From positions 1 through 7,495 of the forward strand of contig CAMWYV010000048.1 in NCBI GenBank assembly GCA_947178565.1: a stretch of DNA of 7,495 bases. Direction: 5' to 3'. Both the position numbers and the translations under genes were made by a program. The notes beneath the pieces are model-generated. The model saw only the letters and a list, made by a program, of their open reading frames with translations, did no database searches and had not been told where the DNA came from. Numbering within the stretch: the first letter of the stretch is position 1; each line of letters begins with the position of its first letter. The DNA is from an uncultured Porphyromonadaceae bacterium. Lineage in GTDB: Bacteria; Bacteroidota; Bacteroidia; Bacteroidales; Muribaculaceae. This document shows, piece by piece, positions 1 through 5,690 of the stretch.

Positions 1-23
1 AAGTTGGTGACTTTTATCCTGTT

Positions 24-575
24 TCAGACGTTCAGGTCAAACCTCACAGTTTCATTTCCCGCCAACAGTTCACGTGTTCGCTCGATGTTATTCTCGTATA
101 TGTGAACGTTTCCCAGATTCAGCGTTATAGACTTCAAAGGTGCTTCAATCTGTCGCGATATCAAATACAAATGGTAAATGTCAGCAGGTAAACCTAAATT
201 TGCGTCGCTGCTTCTCTGGTAAGCTGACAACACCAACTCACCATCTTCGAGCTGAAATTGAATGAGGCTTAAGCAAGGTGCTTGGTTCGTCTCCGCTCCT
301 GTTGAACCTAAGAACAGAACGTAATTTTTACTGTTGCGTTTCTCTCGATTGATTTGCTCGATTAAAGCCGGCAACTTCTCAAAATAGGTTGGATAACTGT
401 TAATGAGAATCTGCCCACAATAATCCCACCAGTTTATCCCTGCTTCTCTGTACTTCGTCAGGTCTTTTTCTCCAGCCATAAACAAGTTAAGTTCATTGCG
501 CAGCTTCTTACGCGCAATGTTGTGTCCCTCGAATATCTCTAACAGGTCATAAGGGGGATAAATGCAGCTGCTCAT
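24..575 (-). CDS. Thymidylate-synthase-fold protein, catalytic part (downstream half of a frameshifted gene)
   Basis: A 183-aa open frame matches the thymidylate synthase / dCMP hydroxymethylase family, which adds a one-carbon group to C5 of a pyrimidine nucleotide. Residues aligning with E. coli ThyA: the ELLWF region with Glu28 (ThyA Glu58), the WWDY segment 49-52 (WDEW), the nucleophile Cys101 in APC (Cys146), QF 106-107, YQRSSD 119-124 with phosphate-binding Arg121, LGLPADI 127-133, and HIY 158-160. Departures from thymidylate synthase: Asp132 replaces the dUMP-selecting Asn177, Leu102 replaces His147, the paired Arg of DSRR is SKN (82-84), and roughly 45 C-terminal residues of ThyA are absent. 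The first eight or so residues of this frame are not family-like; the true N-terminus lies in another frame at 547-669. Family assignment is strong. dCMP preference is inferred from Asp132, and loss of activity is equally possible. Confidence 0.75.
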   Translation of the reverse strand: MSSCIYPPYDLLEIFEGHNIARKKLRNELNLFMAGEKDLTKYREAGINWWDYCGQILINSYPTYFEKLPALIEQINREKRNSKNYVLFLGSTGAETNQAPCLSLIQFQLEDGELVLSAYQRSSDANLGLPADIYHLYLISRQIEAPLKSITLNLGNVHIYENNIERTRELLAGNETVRFDLNV

Positions 576-669
576 TGAGCAAATAAGTAATTGAACCCTT
601 TTTATTGTTCTGTCGTTTGCCGTGCTGCAATATCTTGCCGAGCATGGCGTAATACTTGTTTTTATTCAT
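547..669 (-). pseudogene. N-terminal piece of the same thymidylate-synthase-fold gene, out of frame
   Basis: A 40-aa frame begins at an ATG (669) 40 bp after the stop of the HTH gene and ends at TGA (549-547). Its residues 5-17, KYYAMLGKILQHG, match the ThyA N-terminus (QYLELMQKVLDEG). Residues 25-33 match ThyA GTLSIFGHQ. Leu40 sits where the family-like sequence moves to the frame of the 183-aa ORF. Removing one base from the five-C run on the coding strand (553-557, plus-strand G) joins the frames as ...HLSPYDLLEIF... and gives one protein of 214 aa, with Glu59, Cys132 and Asp163 at sensible spacing from ThyA Glu58, Cys146 and Asn177. Explanations are a real inactivating indel, a homopolymer sequencing error, or +1 slippage on CCC-U. 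The first two are more likely. Confidence 0.7.
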
Positions 670-709
670 TCAACGCGAAATTAGCACGCTTCTGTGACTT
701 TCGGGGCAT

Positions 710-964
710 TTATTCCGGGCTTCCTGCTGAAACCGATTTGCAGCCGCTTCCTAAACGCTTTACAATATCGTAAACACTTCGCTCGCTCACGTTGTACCGC
801 GACGACAAGCAAGCGACAATATAAGCCACTTTCTCGCCTCGTTCCCTGGCTTCCCGGAAGTCCTCAAACAGTCCAACATATTTGTAATCGCTTGGCTTTA
901 TTCCGGCTTTTTCCAAGTTCTCAATCAGAGAGCCGCAGATTTTAAGCGTTTCATACACTGTCAT
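710..964 (-). CDS. Small helix-turn-helix protein, probable phage regulator
   Basis: An 84-aa protein. Residues 45-70 form a helix-turn-helix-like segment: an amphipathic helix (KVAYIVACLSSRY), a turn at NVSE, then a recognition-like helix (RSVYDIVKRL). This resembles the C-terminal HTH of Mor-type or small phage activators found in Bacteroides elements. The N-terminal half (1-40) is helical and charged. The frame stays open to an ATG at 1099, but those 45 extra residues are read through the inverted-repeat structure and look non-coding. The ATG at 964, preceded by an A-rich leader (GAAAAAATGCAG), is the better start. It follows the methyltransferase gene on the same strand after 172 bp and precedes the thymidylate-synthase-like gene. 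Target genes cannot be deduced. HTH assignment is moderate; the Mor relationship is inference. Confidence 0.65.
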   Translation of the reverse strand: MTVYETLKICGSLIENLEKAGIKPSDYKYVGLFEDFREARERGEKVAYIVACLSSRYNVSERSVYDIVKRLGSGCKSVSAGSPE

Positions 965-978
965 TCTGCATTTTTTCG

Positions 979-986
979 TATATTTG
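979..986 (+). promoter_or_regulatory. Possible Bacteroides-type -7 promoter element (TAnnTTTG)
   Basis: TATATTTG matches the Bacteroides -7 consensus exactly. A start about five bases downstream would fall at 990-992, exactly where the left arm of the inverted-repeat structure begins. No TTTG (-33 box) is present at the expected distance of about 20 bp upstream; the nearest, TTTC at 949-952, is too far. The motif alone is weak evidence, and its placement relative to the structure is the main support. Confidence 0.35.
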
Positions 987-990
987 TAAC

Positions 991-1085
991 TCCTACGACA
1001 TATTAGCAACACGCCAGTAAGACAGTCAAAGGCATTTTGCCCCCGGCTGCGTCTTACTGGCGTTTCGTGTTTGTATGTCGTAGGA
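991..1085. repeat. Nested perfect inverted repeats (12 bp and 13 bp)
   Basis: The outer pair is TCCTACGACATA (991-1002) and TATGTCGTAGGA (1074-1085). The inner pair is ACGCCAGTAAGAC (1011-1023) and GTCTTACTGGCGT (1051-1063). Both are mismatch-free. The spacers between outer and inner arms are unequal (8 and 10 bp) and pair only partly, as with CAA 1007-1009 and TTG 1071-1073. Two perfect pairs this long nested within 95 bp are very unlikely by chance. Confidence 0.92.
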
Positions 1086-1113
1086 AAACTGCAAATCAAG
1101 CCGGGGGCTTTTT
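1039..1113 (+). terminator. Candidate rho-independent terminator formed by distant arms
   Basis: GCCCCCGGCT (1039-1048) and AGCCGGGGGC (1099-1108) are perfect complements, and TTTTT follows at 1109-1113. The 50-nt loop is unusually long for an intrinsic terminator and contains B' and A', so this stem competes with or crosses the nested hairpin. On the minus strand no T tract follows, so termination there is not supported. Sited 23 bp beyond the methyltransferase stop codon, it could end a plus-strand transcript before it runs into that gene. Confidence 0.45.
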
Positions 1114-1136
1114 CTATACCTCCGCGCTAGTATCGG

Positions 1137-1964
1137 TCAGAGTCGTGTTATCATCATATCATTAAATTGGGCTTGATAATTCAGGGTGTTTGTGCGCTGG
1201 CGTATCTGAGCACCCCACATGGGCGCAGCTTCGCCAAAGTTTTCGCTTAACCAGTTGCAAAGCTCCACGATCTGCGACTTGTCAGAAGTGAAATAAACCC
1301 ACTTTGTGCCGTGCAGCAGGCGCAACACATTCAGATAGTCGGTCAGCTTCCAATAACTTTCATATTGTCCGCACTCGGTAGTAAGATATGGCGGATCCAA
1401 CACAAACAGCGTTCTACTGTTATTCTTTTCACGATCGAATAGTTCGCGGTAGTCCATGTGCACCACTTCCAGACCGTCCAGATAGCCCTCGCACTCATAT
1501 GCACCCGGTCGCACCCGGTTATACATCGTGTGTTTGCGCAGTTCCTCCAGTGTCTTAACCCATTTCCCGGAAAAGAGCACATTTCGGCCAATGGTCATTA
1601 TATCGACGTAACCGTCACGCTGCTCATAATCGGCGACAATCTCCAGCACATTGGCACGCTGTGCATCAGTGAGCCGCTGGTTGGCTTCAACGCCTATTAA
1701 ACATTGTTTAATGGCTCTTAAAATCTCGTTAGTCTGTTCCACCGCTGCCAGTCGGTCAACATACCGGTCAAAGTCATTATAAACGACCCTGCAACTGGGC
1801 AACACATGTTTAGTGGTGTGAGACAACAGCCCTGATCCTCCGAAAAGGTCAACAACTGTGTCAACGTAACCGGTTACCTGTTCCAGCACTTCGGTGAAGT
1901 CCCGGAGGAAATAACGCTTTTGTCCCATAAAAGGGAGTGGCGCACATTTGTAGTTCCTACGCAT
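1137..1964 (-). CDS. DNA adenine methyltransferase, D12 class (Dam-like)
   Basis: A 275-aa N6-adenine DNA methyltransferase of the MethyltransfD12 family. The S-adenosylmethionine site is visible: motif X as PFMGQKR (11-17), motif I as DLFGGSG (39-45), an acidic motif II region at YNDFD (62-66), and catalytic motif IV DPPY (190-193). The region 75-170 would hold the target-recognition domain; the recognised sequence cannot be read from it. Length agrees with Dam-type enzymes (about 270-280 aa), and the ends look complete. It starts 11 bp after the 140-aa gene, as part of the same transcription unit. In phages such solitary methyltransferases, without a partner nuclease as here, typically protect DNA from host restriction or adjust gene timing. 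No endonuclease is visible in the window. Family assignment is confident; specificity is unknown. Confidence 0.93.
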   Translation of the reverse strand: MRRNYKCAPLPFMGQKRYFLRDFTEVLEQVTGYVDTVVDLFGGSGLLSHTTKHVLPSCRVVYNDFDRYVDRLAAVEQTNEILRAIKQCLIGVEANQRLTDAQRANVLEIVADYEQRDGYVDIMTIGRNVLFSGKWVKTLEELRKHTMYNRVRPGAYECEGYLDGLEVVHMDYRELFDREKNNSRTLFVLDPPYLTTECGQYESYWKLTDYLNVLRLLHGTKWVYFTSDKSQIVELCNWLSENFGEAAPMWGAQIRQRTNTLNYQAQFNDMMITRL

Positions 1965-1975
1965 TCAGCATAACA

Positions 1976-2398
1976 TTATTTTCTTGATTGTTTATACACT
2001 TCGTAAGCGTCATTCAACTGCCACGGTTCTAACTCAAACGAGTTATTCGCCATCACAGCCTCAAAAACCACGGCAATATATCTGAGCTTATTTTCAAGTT
2101 TAGGCAACAGAACCTCCAAGGGTTTTATATCCTCCACAGTCGCACCTATGGCGGCTGCAAATTCCGGAACCAGGAACTTACCCACAAGACGGGGATCTCC
2201 AAAGTCAACAGTGCGCTGCACCATTGTTTTTACATCCTCTTTTTTGTACCTGAATATATTAGTGCCTCTCAGACACATTTCCCACCGCCACTTAAAAGCA
2301 GTAGGATTATAAACGAGTTCCACAAAATCCTTGCCTTTGATTCTTGAGGCAACCTGATTGCCGAAAAAGGCGGCACTACCAACTAAAATTCTTTCCAT
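1976..2398 (-). CDS. Conserved-looking phage protein, possible degenerate nucleotidyltransferase-like fold
   Basis: A 140-aa soluble protein with no signal peptide or membrane segment. I do not recognise it with confidence. The N-terminus ILVGSAAFF (4-12) followed by KGKDFVEL (21-28) resembles the G-S ... K-D-x-D layout of minimal nucleotidyltransferases of the DNA polymerase beta type, but the first of the paired Asp would be Gly22, leaving Asp24 and Glu27. The second half (70-138) is probably alpha-helical, with VGKFLVPEF (72-80), an aromatic helix around RYIAVVFEAV (106-115), and a basic C-terminus. It sits 11 bp after the fibre gene and 11 bp before the methyltransferase, so it is probably co-transcribed with both. 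A fibre-assembly role, suggested by its position downstream of the fibre, is an alternative. Coding status is well supported by composition and spacing; function is open. Confidence 0.72.
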   Translation of the reverse strand: MERILVGSAAFFGNQVASRIKGKDFVELVYNPTAFKWRWEMCLRGTNIFRYKKEDVKTMVQRTVDFGDPRLVGKFLVPEFAAAIGATVEDIKPLEVLLPKLENKLRYIAVVFEAVMANNSFELEPWQLNDAYEVYKQSRK

Positions 2399-2409
2399 TT
2401 TATTTCATT

Positions 2410-4677
2410 TTATACAATAAGATCAGCGGGAAACCATATTTTAAGTTCCCCGGCATTATTCATCCCTACATATTGGCAACACCCAGATTCTGCCGGGGCT
2501 ATTTCAAGCCTTTTGCTACTTGACCCCTTTACACCATTCAATATGCTGACCGCCTTGATGGGTGTTGACTGTCCGGAGCCGCCTTTAACATCAACATACT
2601 CCACATTATCACCAACGGATATATGTTCGATGTAATCATTAAACTTGCAAAATCCGATACCACCACCCAATCTGTTACCCCTGAAATAAGACATGAATGT
2701 ATTTGAGCTGCAATATGACCCAATATCATTACCTGAGCACATCTTATTAAAGGTATTGTTCCTACAGGAAGATCCAAACCTATTGGCATAAACCGTACCT
2801 GCCAGATTATTCTCCTCGCAATATGCTCCGAAGTGATTGTCATCACAACCATAACCTAAATTGTTGCCCTTACAGTTATTCCCGAATATATTCCCGCGAC
2901 AATGCCAAACCAGAGTGTTATTAGCACACCCTACACCAAATATATTACGCTCAGATTCCATGCCTAACGAATTATCATAACAATCCGTGTCAAATACATT
3001 ATATAAGCAACCATCGCCCAAATCATTATTATTTGAATTCAGTCCAAAATGGTTACCGCAGCAATTAAATCCGAGCCAAAGTGCATAGCAGTTTAACATA
3101 AATGTATTATCACGACAGAGTCTGTTAAGGTATATGCTACTACACCTTTGCTGAAATTCGTTTCCATAACTTTTATATCCCAGGAAAATGCCATAACATC
3201 CATGTCCCAATTTATTCATAGATAATCCATAGCCTTCTATCCTTGAACACCAGGGGGCAAATACATTTCCCTGAGCACCGCCATATATAGTTATTTCATA
3301 GCAATCATCACCAAAGTAATTATGGCGAATAAATTCAGTCTCAAGCGAATTACTCACGGCACCGAGTACTATATTATTCAGGACTCGCCCATAAGTATCA
3401 AAAGAATCCAAATATGCGATCTCAGCAATGGGTTTTATGGTATTTCCCATTGCGCAGTGGAATGTTCCAACACTTGCATCAGCCACCTCCATGTCACGAT
3501 TCACAAGACTGAATGTGTAGAACCATTTGTCGCATTCCCCATCCGAAACCCAATAGTAATTACCATCGAAACTAAGAAGATATTTTATGATGGGATATTG
3601 CCATTCAGGATCTTCAGCCCATTCAGGCGCTATGTTATTCGGGGTTAACAGGTCGCCCTCGCATAAAAACCTGCGGAACATGATATTTTTGAAATCAAAT
3701 GGACAATCGTTGCCCCATTCATCTATCATGCGATATATTACTCCTTTTCCATTATCAGGGTCTGCCCACGCAAACCTGCAAATATCATTGTCAAGGCAAT
3801 ACCATATTTTCCACGCCTCCAGGTTGGATGATGAGAAATACCCATCCACATCCCGTTCACTTTGAATAGCCATAGCTTCCTCACTCAGTATATTTATACC
3901 CTGAGCTTTTACTATCAGATCAAACGGATGCCCGGCGCATTGTGCCACATCATCATTTGCGACAGTTGTATCGTAGTCCGTTATGCGGTAGTAGGCGCCG
4001 GGGATAAGCTCGCCGTTGCCTCGCAACTCGACTAAGCGGCTATATTCAACATTAACCATTTTCACACTTGAATCCATCGCCTCACTGATAGCAGCGTTAT
4101 ATGCTTCGGTTATGTTAGCTTCCAGTTCCGCCAAAAGTCCGGCGAGACTTTCGTTGTCAGTGACACCCTGCAGGAATGATTCAATTTCCTGCCATGTGTT
4201 GATTGTAGCCTCTTTGGTGTCTGTCGTTTCAAGGAATGTCTTTACAGTAACGGCGAGGGCATAAAGTCCTGCATAATTCTCACCGAGTGCCTCAAGAGCC
4301 GCCTTTGCATCGTCAAGACTGCCACCACTTTTGATAATATTTGATATATTGATTATATCATTTTTTGCAGTGTTAATTTCAATCTGCTGCGCCTCATCAG
4401 TCTCCTCCAGTTCGTCTATTTCCTCCGCTTGCCGCTCCTGAACGGTATTTAACCAATCAATCTGAGTGGTATGCCTCGCAATCATAGTTTCGAGGATCCT
4501 GCCCTCACTTGCATCATACTTCTTGTTGAGAGAGTTTGTAAGTCCCTCAACTTCCGTTAACCCGACTTTATCGTTTTTATGACGGAAGCTGTCAATTAAA
4601 TCCGCAAACTGGCTCTCTGTGGGGTAAGCACCATTTTTGAACCACTTTTTTAACTGTGCTATATTCTGAACTGCCAT
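2410..4677 (-). CDS. Tail fibre / receptor-binding protein with nonapeptide beta-solenoid
   Basis: A 755-aa fibre. The first 65 residues (IAQLKKWF, PTESQFADLIDSFRHKND) are of the type found at the start of Bacteroides phage fibres and probably attach to the tail. Residues 66-200 are heptad-rich with acidic coiled coil (about 78-115), fitting a trimeric shaft. Residues 205-430 form a globular domain rich in aromatic residues (ELIPGAYYRITDYDT, WADPDNGKGVIYRMIDEWGNDCPFDFKNI). Residues 453-676 are a solenoid of about 25 near-exact 9-residue repeats, N-x-[FL]-G-x-x-C-x-x. A C-terminal cap domain of about 80 residues follows. The start follows an A/T-rich leader (TTAAATAAACAACGATA). It lies 23 bp after the collar fibre gene. 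Function as a host-surface adhesin is inferred from architecture and position; no catalytic motif is seen. Confidence 0.85.
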   Translation of the reverse strand: MAVQNIAQLKKWFKNGAYPTESQFADLIDSFRHKNDKVGLTEVEGLTNSLNKKYDASEGRILETMIARHTTQIDWLNTVQERQAEEIDELEETDEAQQIEINTAKNDIINISNIIKSGGSLDDAKAALEALGENYAGLYALAVTVKTFLETTDTKEATINTWQEIESFLQGVTDNESLAGLLAELEANITEAYNAAISEAMDSSVKMVNVEYSRLVELRGNGELIPGAYYRITDYDTTVANDDVAQCAGHPFDLIVKAQGINILSEEAMAIQSERDVDGYFSSSNLEAWKIWYCLDNDICRFAWADPDNGKGVIYRMIDEWGNDCPFDFKNIMFRRFLCEGDLLTPNNIAPEWAEDPEWQYPIIKYLLSFDGNYYWVSDGECDKWFYTFSLVNRDMEVADASVGTFHCAMGNTIKPIAEIAYLDSFDTYGRVLNNIVLGAVSNSLETEFIRHNYFGDDCYEITIYGGAQGNVFAPWCSRIEGYGLSMNKLGHGCYGIFLGYKSYGNEFQQRCSSIYLNRLCRDNTFMLNCYALWLGFNCCGNHFGLNSNNNDLGDGCLYNVFDTDCYDNSLGMESERNIFGVGCANNTLVWHCRGNIFGNNCKGNNLGYGCDDNHFGAYCEENNLAGTVYANRFGSSCRNNTFNKMCSGNDIGSYCSSNTFMSYFRGNRLGGGIGFCKFNDYIEHISVGDNVEYVDVKGGSGQSTPIKAVSILNGVKGSSSKRLEIAPAESGCCQYVGMNNAGELKIWFPADLIV
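2650..3321 (-). repeat. Tandem 27-bp coding repeats (nonapeptide solenoid)
   Basis: These encode residues 453-676 of the fibre. The leading Asn (or its Ile/Leu substitute) recurs every nine residues from 488 to 668 without a gap: 21 units. Earlier units at 453, 462 and 471 join through one short (8-residue) unit. Cys occupies the seventh position in 15 of the 21 units. DNA copies are divergent, so the regularity is held at protein level rather than by recent duplication. Confidence 0.9.
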
Positions 4678-4700
4678 TATCGTTGTTTATTTAAGGTTAC

Positions 4701-5684
4701 TTATTTAGCCCGCATAATGTATGCAAGGACATAATAGGGTGGACGGTTTTCATGAGACGCACCATTTCCGATTGCTTCTGTATCGTGTTTTATATACAGT
4801 AAGCCATTATTGTCTAAGTCGTATTTGCCGGATCCAATTTTTTTGTTTATTTCTTTTGTATCGTAATCACACCCTGTCAGTTTGTCACTCTTTTCGGCAA
4901 AGTAGTAATCTTTGAAACTGTGGCTATGACTTGGAAGCTGATCCTCGGTCAATATGACACTTTTTGTACCTCCGCCGGTGCCTTTAGTTTTATAGTCGTT
5001 GTCACTGTCATGCTGACCGACAACGAATCTGCCGCGTAAATCCGGCACCCTGAAATTTCCTGCAGTTGTCGAGTAATTGGTTCCATTGTTTGAAACAGCT
5101 GTATTATAAGCTGACCCGATCACTTTGTATAATTCATGATAGGATGCCGTGCTCAGCTCTCTGCCGTCACAAAGGACATATCCATCCGGCACAGCACCTC
5201 CAGCCCACAGGATAACAGCACCTATGGGAGTTGTCTGAACCGCATCCAGTTTTTCCTGTAGCAATTTATTCTCCTGAATGAGTTCGTTTATAGTTCTTAA
5301 ATCAGAGAAATCTTCCCATTCAAAACATTCATCTCCGTAACCAGGCATAAGGCTCCTTTTGGTATATGCCTCACCGTATTCAATATTATTTACCGTAACA
5401 CTAACCCTCTCCTGTTTGAGATGCATTCCGGAGGTAGTAGATCCTCCCTCCCAGTACAATATCTCACCATCGGGGAACTGTTTTGTTTTTACAAAGACCC
5501 ATCCGGGATTTCGCCGCACACCATCATCTGTTGATTCGCAACCGCATAGGATAACTTTATCACCTGCTATATTGCCTATTATTGTAGATATTGATGTAAG
5601 GTTCTGCAGGTAGTCCAGGGTTTCAGCATCAAGCGGAAAATCCTTATTGGGTTGATTAAGAAAGTTGCCTAAAATCTTTTCCAT
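4701..5684 (-). CDS. Tail-collar domain fibre protein
   Basis: A 327-aa fibre-type protein. Residues 1-125 are an N-terminal domain (LQNLTSIS, GDKVILCGCES, GEILYWEGGS) that I associate with Bacteroides phage collar proteins and that probably docks on the baseplate. Residues 127-150 form a short coiled coil. Residues 152-222 are a phage tail-collar domain (PF07484 type): PIGAVILWAGGAVPDGYVLCDG, then FRVPDLRGRFVVG. Next come LPSHSHSF (250-257), with a His-x-His pair, and the family ending HENRPPYYVLAYIM (311-324). His-x-His pairs in T4 gp37-type fibre tips bind iron; whether this one does is unknown. It starts 6 bp after the 169-aa gene and precedes the solenoid fibre, so two fibre components lie in tandem. 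Family assignment for the collar domain is confident. Confidence 0.92.
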   Translation of the reverse strand: MEKILGNFLNQPNKDFPLDAETLDYLQNLTSISTIIGNIAGDKVILCGCESTDDGVRRNPGWVFVKTKQFPDGEILYWEGGSTTSGMHLKQERVSVTVNNIEYGEAYTKRSLMPGYGDECFEWEDFSDLRTINELIQENKLLQEKLDAVQTTPIGAVILWAGGAVPDGYVLCDGRELSTASYHELYKVIGSAYNTAVSNNGTNYSTTAGNFRVPDLRGRFVVGQHDSDNDYKTKGTGGGTKSVILTEDQLPSHSHSFKDYYFAEKSDKLTGCDYDTKEINKKIGSGKYDLDNNGLLYIKHDTEAIGNGASHENRPPYYVLAYIMRAK

Positions 5685-5690
5685 ATCGTA

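Larger units (their letters stand above)
991..1113 (+). ncRNA. Putative structured small RNA with interleaved helices
   Basis: About 123 nt between the HTH gene start and the methyltransferase stop. Arm A (991-1002) pairs perfectly with A' (1074-1085, 12 bp). Arm B (1011-1023) pairs perfectly with B' (1051-1063, 13 bp), giving one long hairpin. Its 27-nt loop contains arm C (1039-1048, GCCCCCGGCT), a perfect complement of C' (1099-1108), which is followed directly by TTTTT. C-C' crosses A-A' and B-B', so the RNA would form a pseudoknot or two alternative folds. Plus-strand orientation is preferred because the T tract and the TAnnTTTG motif both fit that strand. I recognise no known RNA family. 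If the minus-strand operon is transcribed through this gap, the RNA would be fully antisense to the spacer ahead of the HTH gene. Alternatives are a leader element on the minus strand or a recombination site. Confidence 0.45.

Noticed and set aside
571..669. Start of a truncated mobilisation relaxase (MLGKIL...ITYLL resembles relaxase N-termini)
   Set aside because: The ThyA N-terminus aligns better over the whole 40 residues, and the continuation after a one-base correction is thymidylate-synthase-like, with no relaxase motif.
591..945. Plus-strand open frames at 591-773 and 694-945
   Set aside because: They are opposite the HTH and thymidylate-synthase-like genes, overlap each other, and have Cys/Arg/Phe-rich composition without family features.
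991..1085. Small invertible DNA switch bounded by inverted repeats
   Set aside because: The span between the outer arms is only 71 bp, the inner arms are also paired, no recombinase gene is visible, and the third helix and T tract fit an RNA better. Not fully excluded.
965..1099. N-terminal extension of the HTH protein to the ATG at 1099
   Set aside because: The 45 added residues are Cys/Arg-rich and are read through the inverted-repeat structure. The ATG at 964 has a typical A-rich leader.
2538..2852. Second minus-strand frame inside the fibre gene (104 aa), and a similar one at 1343-1591 inside the methyltransferase
   Set aside because: They overlap regions whose main frame carries clear repeats or catalytic motifs; they are by-products of those codons.
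2935..2945. Minus-strand TATATTTG match within the fibre gene
   Set aside because: It is an isolated match inside coding sequence, mid-gene, with no downstream start to serve.
2410..3321. Variable region of a diversity-generating retroelement in the Asn-rich fibre
   Set aside because: No reverse transcriptase or template repeat is present in the window, and Asn sits at the conserved rather than variable repeat positions.
3322..3865. Plus-strand open frames opposite the fibre gene, and similar ones at 1458-1700, 4016-4264, 5359-5613, 6040-6363, 6565-6972 and 7168-7473
   Set aside because: All lie antisense to well-supported genes, with no start context, neighbours or recognisable domains; they are shadows.
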